The translations under genes and the position numbers were made by a program. Under the pieces are notes generated by a model. The model was not told the DNA's origin and did not search any database. It was given only the letters and a program-made list of their open reading frames with translations. From Bacillota bacterium (GTDB lineage Bacteria; Bacillota; Clostridia; Acetivibrionales; DSM-1351), in the NCBI GenBank assembly GCA_023395575.1, contig JAEWZA010000148.1, positions 1 to 25,153 on the forward strand: a stretch of DNA of 25,153 bases, given 5' to 3'. Positions 14,250-23,300 of the stretch are shown here, in pieces; positions within the stretch are counted from its first letter, which is position 1, and every line of letters starts with the position of its first letter.

Positions 14250-15383
14250 CTATTCAATAATCTGGCCCTCATCAATATAGTAAATTTTATCATTTGAGCT
14301 TTTTTCATTAGTAATTATTGCAGATTTTATCCAAGAATTACTGCCTGCAATTGTTCTGTTGATAGTAACATTACCCTCTATTCTTACATTGGACATAATA
14401 ACAGAATCTTTTATAATAGCTCCTCTTCCAACAAATACACCTGGAAAAATAACCGAGTTATTTACTTCTCCAAGTATATAACAGCCCTCACCAAGCATTG
14501 AAGAATTTACCTTAGCGGTATGATTAATATATAGCGGCGGTACAGCAATATGTTCGCAATAAATCTTCCAAGAAGGATCATAAAGATTCAATTTATTGTC
14601 TTCTTCCAGTAAATCCATATGTGCTTTCCAAAAGCTGTTGACAGTTCCAACATCCATCCAATATCCATCAAATTTGTATGAATTAACATTAGCATCTGAG
14701 TTCATTAGCTTCGGAATAATATTCTTTCCAAAATCATTTGATGAATTATCATCCTTTTCATCCTCTATAAGACATTTCTTAAGAAAATCAGTATTAAAAA
14801 TATAAATTCCCATAGATGCAAGATTACTGTTTGGTTCTTTTGGCTTTTCTTCAAACTTAATTATTTTACCATTGTCATTTACTTCCATAATACCAAATCT
14901 ACTTGCTTCTTTCCATTCAACACTTGTAACTGCAACCGTTACATCTGCAGACTTTTTTATATGCTCATCAAGCATTTTAGAATAATCCATTTTATATACC
15001 TGATCCGCCGAAAGTATAATAACATATTCTGGATTATGCATATCTATATATTCAAGATTTTGATATATAGCATTTGCAGTTCCTTTATACCAGCAGCCTC
15101 CTTTTTCGTTCATATATGGAGGAAGTATTGTTATTTGTCCTCTGCCATTATGCATATCCCAAATACCGCCTGAATTTATATGGGAATTTAAAACTAATGG
15201 CTCGTACTGAACAACAATTCCAATTGTATATATATTTGAATTAATACAATTACTTAAAGCAAAATCAATAATTCTATATTTGCCACCAAAAAGTACTGCA
15301 GGTTTCGCTAATTTTTTTGTAAGAGGCTTTAATCTTTCGCCTCCTCCACCTGCTAACACCATCGCTAACATTTTTTTAGTCAT
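14250..15383 (-). CDS. glgC: Glucose-1-phosphate adenylyltransferase
   Basis: ADP-glucose pyrophosphorylase, 377 aa, which makes ADP-glucose from ATP and glucose-1-phosphate, the committed step of bacterial glycogen synthesis in the cytosol. The N-terminal nucleotidyltransferase domain has AGGGGERLKPLTKKLAKPA (about 10-28), KYRIIDFALSNCINS, WYKGTANAIYQNL and SADQVYKMDY. The C-terminal part from about residue 280 is the left-handed beta-helix with repeats such as INHTAKVNSSMLGEGCYI and IIKDSVIMSNVRIEGN. The ATG at 15395 overlaps the AAGGA ribosome binding site; the ATG at 15383 gives MTKKMLAMVLAGGG, the usual start. In many Firmicutes glgC is paired with glgD; no glgD, glgA or glgB is adjacent, so the gene appears isolated here. 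Confidence 0.93.
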   Translation of the reverse strand: MTKKMLAMVLAGGGGERLKPLTKKLAKPAVLFGGKYRIIDFALSNCINSNIYTIGIVVQYEPLVLNSHINSGGIWDMHNGRGQITILPPYMNEKGGCWYKGTANAIYQNLEYIDMHNPEYVIILSADQVYKMDYSKMLDEHIKKSADVTVAVTSVEWKEASRFGIMEVNDNGKIIKFEEKPKEPNSNLASMGIYIFNTDFLKKCLIEDEKDDNSSNDFGKNIIPKLMNSDANVNSYKFDGYWMDVGTVNSFWKAHMDLLEEDNKLNLYDPSWKIYCEHIAVPPLYINHTAKVNSSMLGEGCYILGEVNNSVIFPGVFVGRGAIIKDSVIMSNVRIEGNVTINRTIAGSNSWIKSAIITNEKSSNDKIYYIDEGQIIE

Positions 15384-15506
15384 AATCACTATCATCCTTT
15401 GTAGTTATTTTTTTAATGTTGTAAACCACATAATCCTGAAAATAAATAAATACAAAATTTTTCAGATATAATTCTTACAATATTTAGCATTATTTAGAAA
15501 GCAATA

Positions 15507-15683
15507 TTAATAATAATACTGCTTTTCTGTATAACTAATACTATTGTTAAGCGTTTTATTGTCTTCTACATTTTGTAATTGTGTAACTCTTTCAGAATGA
15601 TGACTAGCGTATTTATATAGTACTTTGCGATCGCCTTCATTTAACTCTGTACTTTTTTTTTGTTTTTCTATTATGTTATCCAT
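15507..15683 (-). CDS. Small hypothetical protein (58 aa)
   Basis: A short soluble, charged protein starting MDNIIEKQKKSTELNEGDRK and ending in a Tyr-rich tail. I do not recognise it. GAGGTGA lies about eight bases before the ATG at 15683, which favours it over the longer reading from 15719. An imperfect AAAGCA/TGCTTT hairpin with a T-tract overlaps its 3' end (about 15497-15525). It could be cotranscribed with nothing else, since 100 or more bases separate it from glgC. Confidence 0.5.
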   Translation of the reverse strand: MDNIIEKQKKSTELNEGDRKVLYKYASHHSERVTQLQNVEDNKTLNNSISYTEKQYYY

Positions 15684-15912
15684 ATACTTAATCACCTCGA
15701 AATAATATATGATATACACTTCTTAACTATTACTAATAAAACAAAATTTTTAACAATTATTTGAATCTAAATATTAATTATTTTTATTATCATCAATATT
15801 GTCCCCATTAAGAAAAAAAGAATTTTATAAAACAGCCCTTTCTCAATTTTAATTATTTGCTTTCTTAACAAACATTTAATAATACTCCAATTTTTGAATT
15901 ATTTTAAATTAA

Positions 15913-15961
15913 CAAAATAAAAGAGCCCTTAAATTACTTGTAAAAGTATTTTAAGAAACTC
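15913..15961 (-). terminator. Terminator downstream of the PRTase-like gene
   Basis: On the minus strand GAG, CTTAAA and TACTT pair in turn with CTC, TTTAAG and AAGTA around a short loop, then TTTTATTTTG follows. It is the only structure I see in the 346-base AT-rich gap between 15684 and 16029, and lies about 70 bases past the stop of the gene at 16030. Confidence 0.7.
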
Positions 15962-16029
15962 CTATATTTACTTTAAATATCTAATTTTACACTACTTATT
16001 TAAAATTGTTAAATTACTTAAATGTTGAT

Positions 16030-16884
16030 TTATAATCCATATATATTTTGTTCAATACAAATTTTTGCACGCTCCGCTGTTTTAGGATCTGATTTCAATG
16101 AATTCTCTAAAAACTCTGGGTGTTCCTTTAAAAAGGACCTCATTGTCTCTGTTGGATCATCTAAATATTTCATTAGCATATGGTGCTGGGTTGCTGTAAT
16201 GTGTCCTTCCTCTAACGCGCCATCAAACAAATCTTCATTTACCTTCATCAGAGCATGTGATGCAACTCCAGCGCTTTCTAGCTTATCTGCACCACCCTGT
16301 AGCCTGTCAATAACAACAAGACTATATTTCAAATTTCCATTTAATGCAGAAATAGCAGGTATCCATGCTCTTACATAGCTTGATGCTTCCGTAATAATAT
16401 CAGCTATATGTAGTACATTTGCATTATTTATATCCTTTATTTCAGAAGAAGTACCATTTTGATATAAAACAGCTGACAAATCTTTAAATATTGTTATATG
16501 AGGTAATTTTAATATATTGGCAATTATTAATGAAAAGAACCAGTCTCTTCTTTCTCCGCCTGATATATAGTCTATATTTGACAAGTCTATGTTCTCTTTA
16601 ATATAATCACACATTGATGAAATGAGACCCCTATATATTTCATCTGATTCAAAGTTCTTGTATGCAAGCTCTAGAATAACCTCTGAGCACTCCATTTTGT
16701 TTTCCTTGCAAACATCAATGACTTTAAGCAAGCTATTTGCTTTCTCTTCACTTCCATATAAAAAGTGTGTGTTTATATAGTAGGGACCTATTTTAGATGA
16801 TGTATACCAAAAAGGTTTATTTTCAGGACAAACTCTGACTGCATCTGTCTTAAAAAGCCAAGTAATTAGCTTATTATTATCCAT
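16030..16884 (-). CDS. Orotate phosphoribosyltransferase-like protein
   Basis: A 284-aa protein with a type I phosphoribosyltransferase core that most resembles PyrE. The PRPP-loop equivalent is V157-LHIADIITEAS-S169, against the usual VVVVEDVITTGGS. D162 and T165 are kept, but the first acidic residue is A161 and the glycines are replaced. The segment DYISGGERRDWFFSLIIANILKLPHI (106-130) matches the PyrE region before the core. It is about 90 residues longer than classical PyrE, with a helical C-terminal extension (about 200-284). It lies downstream of the pyr genes on the same strand, 112 bases from the histidine phosphatase. It could be a divergent functional PyrE, a regulator, or a paralogue with another base. 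The start has GGAG about eight bases before ATG. Confidence 0.65.
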   Translation of the reverse strand: MDNNKLITWLFKTDAVRVCPENKPFWYTSSKIGPYYINTHFLYGSEEKANSLLKVIDVCKENKMECSEVILELAYKNFESDEIYRGLISSMCDYIKENIDLSNIDYISGGERRDWFFSLIIANILKLPHITIFKDLSAVLYQNGTSSEIKDINNANVLHIADIITEASSYVRAWIPAISALNGNLKYSLVVIDRLQGGADKLESAGVASHALMKVNEDLFDGALEEGHITATQHHMLMKYLDDPTETMRSFLKEHPEFLENSLKSDPKTAERAKICIEQNIYGL

Positions 16885-16996
16885 TTTATCTCCTCCAAAA
16901 ATCTTTTCATTATATATAAATCGCTGAAACGCTAGTTTATTTTCCTCTAGTAAACTGAGAAGAAAATTTCTTTTTCAAGCTCTGGATCAGAAATTA

Positions 16997-17698
16997 TCAA
17001 AAATCACTCAGCTTCTTTTGCCTTCTTTTTTCTTCCATAAACTCCTGCCACCACTGTTGATTCTGAACTGTACTCAATTCAAAATCAAGATGATCGGCAT
17101 CGCCTTCCATCAATACCTCAAAAACATCTTTTTCATTATCATAATCAACCACAGTAACAGATGTATTATCATGCCAATATATATTTTTCATATGTTCAAG
17201 TGGACATCCGTAAAATCTACACAGCATTGTACGTATAGCTCCACCATGTGTTACAATGCAAATGTTCTTTCCCAAATTGTTTGACACGATGCTTTTTACT
17301 TCTTTTATAAGTCTCTCATATAGCTCAACGGTACTCTCACCATTTGGCATCTGATGAAGATGAGGCTCATTTTCCCAAGTATAGTTTTCCTTAGGATATA
17401 ATTTAGGAATATCATCAAATGATATATTCTCCCAATCTCCACCATTTATTTCCTTCATCTTATCAGTTCGAATTATGGGAAGCTGCTTTACATCTGCAAT
17501 ATACTGAGCTGTCTGTAATGTACGAGTCAAACTGCTTGAATATATTATATCAATAGGAATATCTGTTAGTCTTTCGGCTACCTTCTTAGCCTGTTTATGA
17601 CCTTTTTCAGTAATCTTACTATCATACCATCCATGAAATACTCTTTGTAAATTACCTTCTGCTTCTGCATGTCGTACAAATATCAGCCTTGTTTTCAT
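16997..17698 (-). CDS. Histidine phosphatase family protein
   Basis: A 233-aa cytosolic phosphatase of the histidine phosphatase (phosphoglycerate mutase-like) branch 1. The phospho-accepting histidine H10 is in FVRHAEAEGN. The conserved Arg is in SSSLTRTLQTA, the acid residue in MKEINGGDWEN, and the second histidine in IVTHGGAIR. Enzymes of this group include cobalamin/alpha-ribazole phosphatases and broad sugar-phosphate phosphatases; the sequence does not decide which. The start has GGAGG four bases before the ATG. It lies between pyrD and the PRTase-like gene, so it may be transcribed with the pyr operon, although 138 bases separate it from pyrD. Confidence 0.85.
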   Translation of the reverse strand: MKTRLIFVRHAEAEGNLQRVFHGWYDSKITEKGHKQAKKVAERLTDIPIDIIYSSSLTRTLQTAQYIADVKQLPIIRTDKMKEINGGDWENISFDDIPKLYPKENYTWENEPHLHQMPNGESTVELYERLIKEVKSIVSNNLGKNICIVTHGGAIRTMLCRFYGCPLEHMKNIYWHDNTSVTVVDYDNEKDVFEVLMEGDADHLDFELSTVQNQQWWQEFMEEKRRQKKLSDF

Positions 17699-17836
17699 GT
17701 TACCTCCACAGCGACATATATTCTAGGTTTTAGTTAATTATATCAAATCTGATAGCAGTATGTTTTAATTTTCATATAAATTATTATTACCCTGCGATAG
17801 CATATGTATCACTTACAAATGGCATTCGTATCATAA

Positions 17837-18754
17837 TTAATTAAGCTCTAGTTTTCCAATGATATCATATATACTATTATAATTATATCTATTTAAGTAT
17901 TTTTCAATTCCTTTTTTTATTTCGATTGGAGATAATGGATTTACAAAATTAGCAGTTCCTACCATTACTGCTGATGCACCTGCCAGTAAAAATTCAATTG
18001 CATCATCGCTGCTAGAAATCCCTCCCATACCAATAACAGGTATATTTACTGCATGTGCAGCCTCATAAACCATTCTTAATGCTATTGGCTTTACTGCAGG
18101 ACCTGACATACCTCCAAAATTATTTGCCAAAACAGGTCTTTTCTTGTGTATATCAATAGCCAAGCCAAGTATTGTATTTATTAATGAGATACAATCAGCC
18201 CCAGCTGCTTCAGCTGCCATCGCTATTGACTTGATATCAGATACATTTGGCGTTAGCTTTACTATTAATGGTTGCTTGCAATATTTTTTTACATTAGAGG
18301 TTATCTCCTCTATTCCCTTTGGTGTAGTTCCAAAAGCTAGACATCCTGCCTTTACATTTGGACAAGAAACATTAAGCTCAATTCCATCAATTTCTGAAGA
18401 CCCAAGAATTTCAGCCATTTCACAATATTCTTCTATTGTATTACCTGCTATGTTTGCAATTATTTTTGTTTTATATTGTTTCAGAAATGGCAAATCATCC
18501 TTGATAAATGCATCAACACCAGGATTCTGTAATCCAACACTATTTAATATACCAGCAGGAGTTTCTGCTATTCTTGGTGGTGGATTCCCCTTTCTTTCCT
18601 TTAAGGTAAGTCCTTTAACAGATATACCTCCTAGCTCATTCAAGTCCACATATTCACTGTATTCTTTTCCAAAGCCATAAGTGCCTGATGCCATAATAAG
18701 TGGATTATTAAAATCTATTCCGGCAATTTTTACACTTAAATCTACTTTATTCAT
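17837..18754 (-). CDS. pyrD: Dihydroorotate dehydrogenase B, catalytic subunit
   Basis: Class 1B dihydroorotate dehydrogenase, 305 aa, FMN-dependent, which oxidises dihydroorotate to orotate and passes electrons through PyrK to NAD+. The TIM-barrel motifs are clear: NPLIMASGTYGFG (17-29), the catalytic Cys C131 in NVSCPNVKAG, and KLTPNVSDI, followed by NNFGGMSGPA, GMGGISSSDDA and GASAVMVGT for FMN phosphate binding. The cysteine base is typical of class 1 rather than membrane-bound class 2. It forms a heterotetramer with PyrK, whose gene lies 145 bases upstream. The start is ATG 18754 with AGGAGG about eleven bases before it. It is part of the pyrimidine operon. Confidence 0.96.
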   Translation of the reverse strand: MNKVDLSVKIAGIDFNNPLIMASGTYGFGKEYSEYVDLNELGGISVKGLTLKERKGNPPPRIAETPAGILNSVGLQNPGVDAFIKDDLPFLKQYKTKIIANIAGNTIEEYCEMAEILGSSEIDGIELNVSCPNVKAGCLAFGTTPKGIEEITSNVKKYCKQPLIVKLTPNVSDIKSIAMAAEAAGADCISLINTILGLAIDIHKKRPVLANNFGGMSGPAVKPIALRMVYEAAHAVNIPVIGMGGISSSDDAIEFLLAGASAVMVGTANFVNPLSPIEIKKGIEKYLNRYNYNSIYDIIGKLELN

Positions 18755-18899
18755 AATTAATTTTGCCTCCTAAAGCAAAGGTCAATTTTTGTACCAGCTT
18801 AACTTTCCATTTATAATATGAACACCTACATTTTTCAACCAGAAAATATGAAAGTACGTTCTATGCTATATATGTATTGGAAATGGCTGTACAGTACCA

Positions 18900-19694
18900 T
18901 TATTCCCAACATACATCTGTGCTCCAGAATACTGGGCCGTCTTTACAAACATGACTAAAGCCCCAATCATCTTCTCCTTGCTTTGTTTTGCAAGCACATA
19001 CCAGACAAGCACCAATACCGCAGCCCATTCTCTGCTCCATTGAAACCTGGCATGCTATATTGTTTTTTTCTGCTATAGCCGCTACCTTACGCATCATGGG
19101 CGTAGGGCCGCAAGTATAAACTAAATCCAGCTTTTGCCCTAGCTTGCTAAGCTCAAGTATTCTCTGCTCCAGCAAATCAGTCACAAAAGCCTTGTTCCCA
19201 TATGTTCCGTCATCAGTAGCTATCTCCACATGTTGTGCTGCGGCCCTAAATTGGTTTTCTAGCACAACAGCAGCTTTAGTCCTGAAGCCCAACAAAGCTG
19301 TCTTTTTTTCTGCTTTACTGCTCTTGAGCAAGTATAACAGTGGGAAAGTACCTATTCCACCACCAACAACACATATATTTTTATATTTGTCATCTATTAA
19401 AAATGGATTCCCTAAAGGAGCCATTACGTCAACATCACCTGCACATTTATGACATAACTTTTCTGTGCCGTTGCCTTTTATCTGAAACACAATATCAAAG
19501 GTGTTTTTGGCTTTATCAACATCACAAATGCTTATAGGTCTTCTTAGCAAAGCATCTATTCCACCGCATTTAATATTAACAAATTGCCCGGGTAATGCAT
19601 TTGCAGCAACATACTCAGACTTAATAGTCATTTTGAATACATCCTGACAAAGCATTTCCATATCAACAATTTGTTCCTTTAAAACTTTGGACAT
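18900..19694 (-). CDS. pyrK: Dihydroorotate dehydrogenase electron-transfer subunit
   Basis: PyrK, 264 aa, a flavin and iron-sulfur protein that links PyrD to NAD+. The FAD-binding segment is RRPISI (51-56) and the NAD-binding part starts at VVGGGIGTFPLLYL (109-122) and includes TCGPTPMM (194-201). The C-terminal [2Fe-2S] site has C225, C230, C233 and C250 in GCGIGACLVCAC and HVCKDGPVF. Length matches the family. The start has GGAGG six bases before the ATG. The 677-base gap upstream, where carB ends, is unusual for a pyr operon and holds a structured element, so pyrK-pyrD may rely on its own promoter or on read-through across that element. Confidence 0.96.
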   Translation of the reverse strand: MSKVLKEQIVDMEMLCQDVFKMTIKSEYVAANALPGQFVNIKCGGIDALLRRPISICDVDKAKNTFDIVFQIKGNGTEKLCHKCAGDVDVMAPLGNPFLIDDKYKNICVVGGGIGTFPLLYLLKSSKAEKKTALLGFRTKAAVVLENQFRAAAQHVEIATDDGTYGNKAFVTDLLEQRILELSKLGQKLDLVYTCGPTPMMRKVAAIAEKNNIACQVSMEQRMGCGIGACLVCACKTKQGEDDWGFSHVCKDGPVFWSTDVCWE

Positions 19695-19929
19695 TTTTAT
19701 CCTCCGCCTCCTTTTTTATAATTCTCAACCAACACTGGTAAAAATGCTTGGGCTGTATGAGACTTGAAAGTGTACTATGTTCACACAACCACCCATACTA
19801 AGTTTAAAGTAGCTGATGCAAAACAACAATTCTGTATACCGATGTATTATTGCAAGAAATAGTACGTAAGTGCAGTATATATCGATGGAGAAGCTTGGTT
19901 AGAAATTTGATGCTAGAAATAGTAGGTGA

Positions 19930-20029
19930 AGAACAAGTATTGTAGCCGACACAGCTACGGGATGTAGCTGTGAGTATAATGCCAAGACAGGATGTCGAGT
20001 ATTATACGGTCGGCGGAAGTGCTTGTTCT
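19930..20029 (+). ncRNA. Cloverleaf-like three-way junction domain
   Basis: All stems are perfect. P1 pairs AGAACAAG (19930-19937) with CTTGTTCT (20022-20029). P2 pairs GCCGAC (19945-19950) with GTCGGC (20009-20014). P3 is ACAGCTAC/GTAGCTGT (19951-19958, 19964-19971) with loop GGGAT. P4 pairs GTATAAT (19974-19980) with ATTATAC (20001-20007) and carries an inner GACA/TGTC hairpin (19986-19996) with GGA in the loop. Internal loops lie between P1 and P2 on both sides. This level of nested pairing is far beyond chance for AT-rich DNA. Confidence 0.75.
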
Positions 20030-20098
20030 GAACCGCAACTACTTCAGCGTCAATTTCGTAAGCGAGCCATAGATATATACTACACGGGAGTACTTTTT

Positions 20099-20305
20099 AA
20101 GCAATTTACCGTTGACATACTAATATTTCTTGTTTGCACAACTACCCATACTGGCACTCAAACTTCGCAGTTGAATATACTGCTTAATTCCGAGTAATAT
20201 CAGGTGTGGTAGCAATATCAAATGAAAAGTCAAATAACTTTAGTTAGTTTACTGAACAATAATCCATTGGTAAACTTTGGCATAACTAGACTTTTCATTC
20301 GAAAG
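20099..20305 (+). repeat. Structured repeat, copy B 3' module
   Basis: This aligns with copy A at 2250-2440, both in plus orientation. It has the 23-nt block (20159-20181) containing ACTTCGCAGTTGAATATA, 13 variable bases, then the block (20195-20221) containing AGGTGTGGTAGCAATATC. The distal stem AATGAAAAGTC (20221-20231) with GACTTTTCATT (20289-20299) is followed by CGAAAG as in copy A. Confidence 0.75.
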
Positions 20306-20356
20306 ATTGGTTAGCAACAAACCATTGATAATTCTACCGCACCAATAGATTTTTTA
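20306..20356 (+). terminator. Terminator-like hairpin at 3' end of the element
   Basis: ATTGGT (20306-20311) pairs with ACCAAT (20341-20346), with an inner GGTT/AACC pairing, and six Ts follow at 20350-20355 on the plus strand. It comes directly after the CGAAAG end of the repeat module, as expected for the 3' end of a plus-strand RNA. The stem is short, so it may be weak. Confidence 0.45.
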
Positions 20357-20371
20357 TGTGCGAAGTTTAAA

Positions 20372-23300
20372 TTAGTCGAAAATACTCAAGTTCAATACTT
20401 CCAGCTCACCCTCAGTTTTGCCCAGCTTCAAGCACTTTAATATAGCATTTGCAGTATCAAGTGAAGTTAAGCATGGTATTGACATTTCAGCAGCCTTTCT
20501 TCTTATCTTGAAGCCATCTCTATCAGGCTTTCTACCCTTTGTTGGAGTATTAATTATTAACCCTATTTTCCCCGATTGAATCAAATCCAAAATATTTGGT
20601 GACTCCTCATCAAGCTTTTTAACTGCATTTGTTGCAATACCCTTATGATTTAACATATTTGCAGTCTTTCCTGTACCATAAAGTGTGAAGCCAAGCTTTT
20701 CAAAGCCTTCTGCAATATCTGCCAATTCAGGCTTATCAGTATCTCTTACTGTCATTAAAATACCATCACCCTTTTTAGGTAATTTTATTCCTGAAGCAAT
20801 AATTCCTTTATAGAGAGCCTCTGGGAAATTGTCCGCTATACCTAAAACCTCTCCTGTAGACTTCATTTCAGGACCTAATGTGGTATCCACACCAAGAAGC
20901 TTTTCAAAGGAGAATACAGGAACTTTAACAGAAACATACTTTGGTTCTTTATACAAGCCTGTACCATATTTAAAGTCACTCAGTTTTTTACCCATCATAA
21001 CTTTAGTGGCCAAATCTACCATAGGTATACCTGTAACCTTGCTTATATACGGAACTGTACGACTTGATCTTGGATTAACCTCTATTACAAAAACTTCATC
21101 ATTGTATAAAACATATTGAATATTCACCAAACCTACAACATTGAGTGCCTTTGCCAATCTTTCAGTATAATCAACAATAACAGCTTTAGTTTTGTCACTA
21201 AGAGTTTGTGAAGGATAAACAGAAATACTGTCACCTGAATGAACTCCTGCTCTTTCAAGATGCTCCATAATTCCAGGAATAAGCATATTTTCACCGTCAC
21301 ATATAGCATCAACCTCAATTTCCTTACCCATCATATACTTATCTATCAATATAGGATGCTCTTGAACCGTTCTGTTAATAATTTCCATAAACTCAATAAC
21401 ATCTTTGTCACTGAAGGCTATTTCCATACCCTGACCGCCAAGTACATAAGATGGTCTTACAAGCACTGGATATCCTAACTCATTTGCTGCAGTTAATGCT
21501 TCCTCAAGTGTAAAGATAGTTCTTCCCTGTGGTCTTGGAATACCTGTTTGCTCAAGTATCTCATCAAATTTCTCTCTATCCTCAGCAGCATCAACATTTT
21601 TTGCTTCTGTTCCAAATAGCTTTACGCCATAATCATCAAGAGTTTTTGTCAATTTAATTGCAGTCTGTCCTCCAAACTGTACAATAGCTCCTTTTGGTTT
21701 CTCTGCTTCAACAATATTAATAACATCCTCAGGTGTAAGCGGTTCAAAGTACAACCTATCTGATGTATCAAAATCTGTACTTACTGTCTCAGGGTTGTTG
21801 TTTGCTATTATGGTCTCATATCCCATATCCTTTAAAGCCCATACAGAGTGAACTGAGCAATAATCAAATTCAATACCCTGACCAATTCTTATTGGACCCG
21901 AGCCCAAAACCAAAATCTTTTCTCTATTTGATGGCTTAACCTCTGAATAATTGTCATACGTTGAATAGTAGTAAGGAGTTTGAGCTTCGAACTCAGCTGC
22001 ACAGGTATCAACCATCTTGTAGGTTGCAACAATTCCTTCCTGCTTCCTTAATTCAGTAATTTCATCCTTTGATGAATTAGTAAATTTAGCAATTATTCTA
22101 TCCGTAAAGCCCATTTTTTTTGCTCTTTTTAATATATCCTTGTCTAACTGACCAATTTTAAGCGATTTGAGTTTTTCTTCCATTAATACTAGCTCCTTTA
22201 TCTTGCAAAGGAAGAAGTAATCTATTTTAGTTATATTGTGAATTTCTTCAAGTTCAACTGAACGGCGGATAGCTTCAGCAATAACAAAAATTCTTTCATC
22301 ATTAACATCCTCAAGCTTTTTCACAATTTCATTACCATCAAGCTGCTTGTATACATCCTGTTCTAGTGTAAATAAACCTAATTCAAGTGAACGAATAGCT
22401 TTCATAAGTGCAGCTTCAAAGGAACTGCTTATAGCCATTACTTCACCAGTTGCTTTCATTTGTGTGCCAAGAGTTCTCTGTGCCTTAACAAATTTGTCAA
22501 ATGGCCATTTTGGTATTTTAACTACTACATAGTCCAAAGTAGGCTCAAAGCAAGCATATGTTTTACCAGTAACAGCATTTTTAATTTCATCTAGACCATA
22601 TCCAATAGCAATTTTTGAAGCAACCTTTGCAATAGGATAGCCAGTAGCCTTTGATGCTAATGCTGAAGACCTACTAACTCTTGGGTTAACCTCAATAACT
22701 GCATATTCATAGCTTGTGGGGTGAAGTGCATACTGTACATTACAACCTCCCTGTATTCCTAAAGCAGATATTATTTTCAATGCCGAGGTTCTAAGCATTT
22801 GATACTCTTTGTCAGCCAAAGTCTGAGATGGTGCAACAACTATACTGTCTCCCGTATGTACTCCAACAGGGTCTATATTTTCCATATTACATACAGTAAT
22901 AACATTTCCCTTGCTATCCCTCATTACCTCATATTCAATTTCCTTCCAACCGGATATGCATTTTTCTATAAGAACCTGATGAACACGGCTTAGTCTCAGT
23001 CCATTCTCACCAATTTCTCTTAGCTCACTTTCGTTATTTACGATACCTCCGCCTGTTCCACCTAATGTATAGGCAGGTCTAACAATAACTGGATAATCTA
23101 TTTCATTGGCAAAGTCTATTGCATCCTCAATAGTTGTAACAACCTTACTGGCAATGCAAGGTTCACCAATTCGTTCCATGGTGTCCTTAAAATCCTGTCT
23201 ATCTTCTGCCATTTTTATAGCTTCAGTTGCTGTTCCTAATAGCTTTACACCCTGTTCCTGCAAAAAACCCGATTCAGCTAATTCCATTGCCAAGTTCAGT

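Larger units (their letters stand above)
19780..20356 (+). ncRNA. Candidate large structured RNA / element, copy B (full form)
   Basis: There is no convincing protein gene in the 677-base gap between carB and pyrK, but it folds densely. Parts in order: a hairpin CGATGTAT..TGCA/TGCA..ATATATCG (19840-19884) with a G-U pair on the plus strand; a CTA-GAAA-TAG tetraloop hairpin (19913-19922); the three-way-junction domain (19930-20029); a 63-nt core shared with copy A (20159-20221); an 11-bp stem (20221-20231 with 20289-20299) enclosing TAGTTA/TAACTA and GTTTAC/GTAAAC; and a terminator-like hairpin. The plus strand is favoured by the wobble pairs, GNRA loop and final T-run, making it antisense to the operon. 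Start and promoter are not certain. I do not recognise the class. Confidence 0.55.

Noticed and set aside
19970..20197. 75-codon plus-strand ORF inside the structured element.
   Set aside because: It has no ribosome binding site, its product looks random, and it overlaps the paired stems, which explain the sequence better.
19740..20371. Group II or group I intron in the carB-pyrK gap.
   Set aside because: No GUGYG start, no domain V with the AGC triad and tetraloop, no 11-nt receptor pair, and no group I P7 core that I could find on either strand. It also lies between genes rather than inside one.
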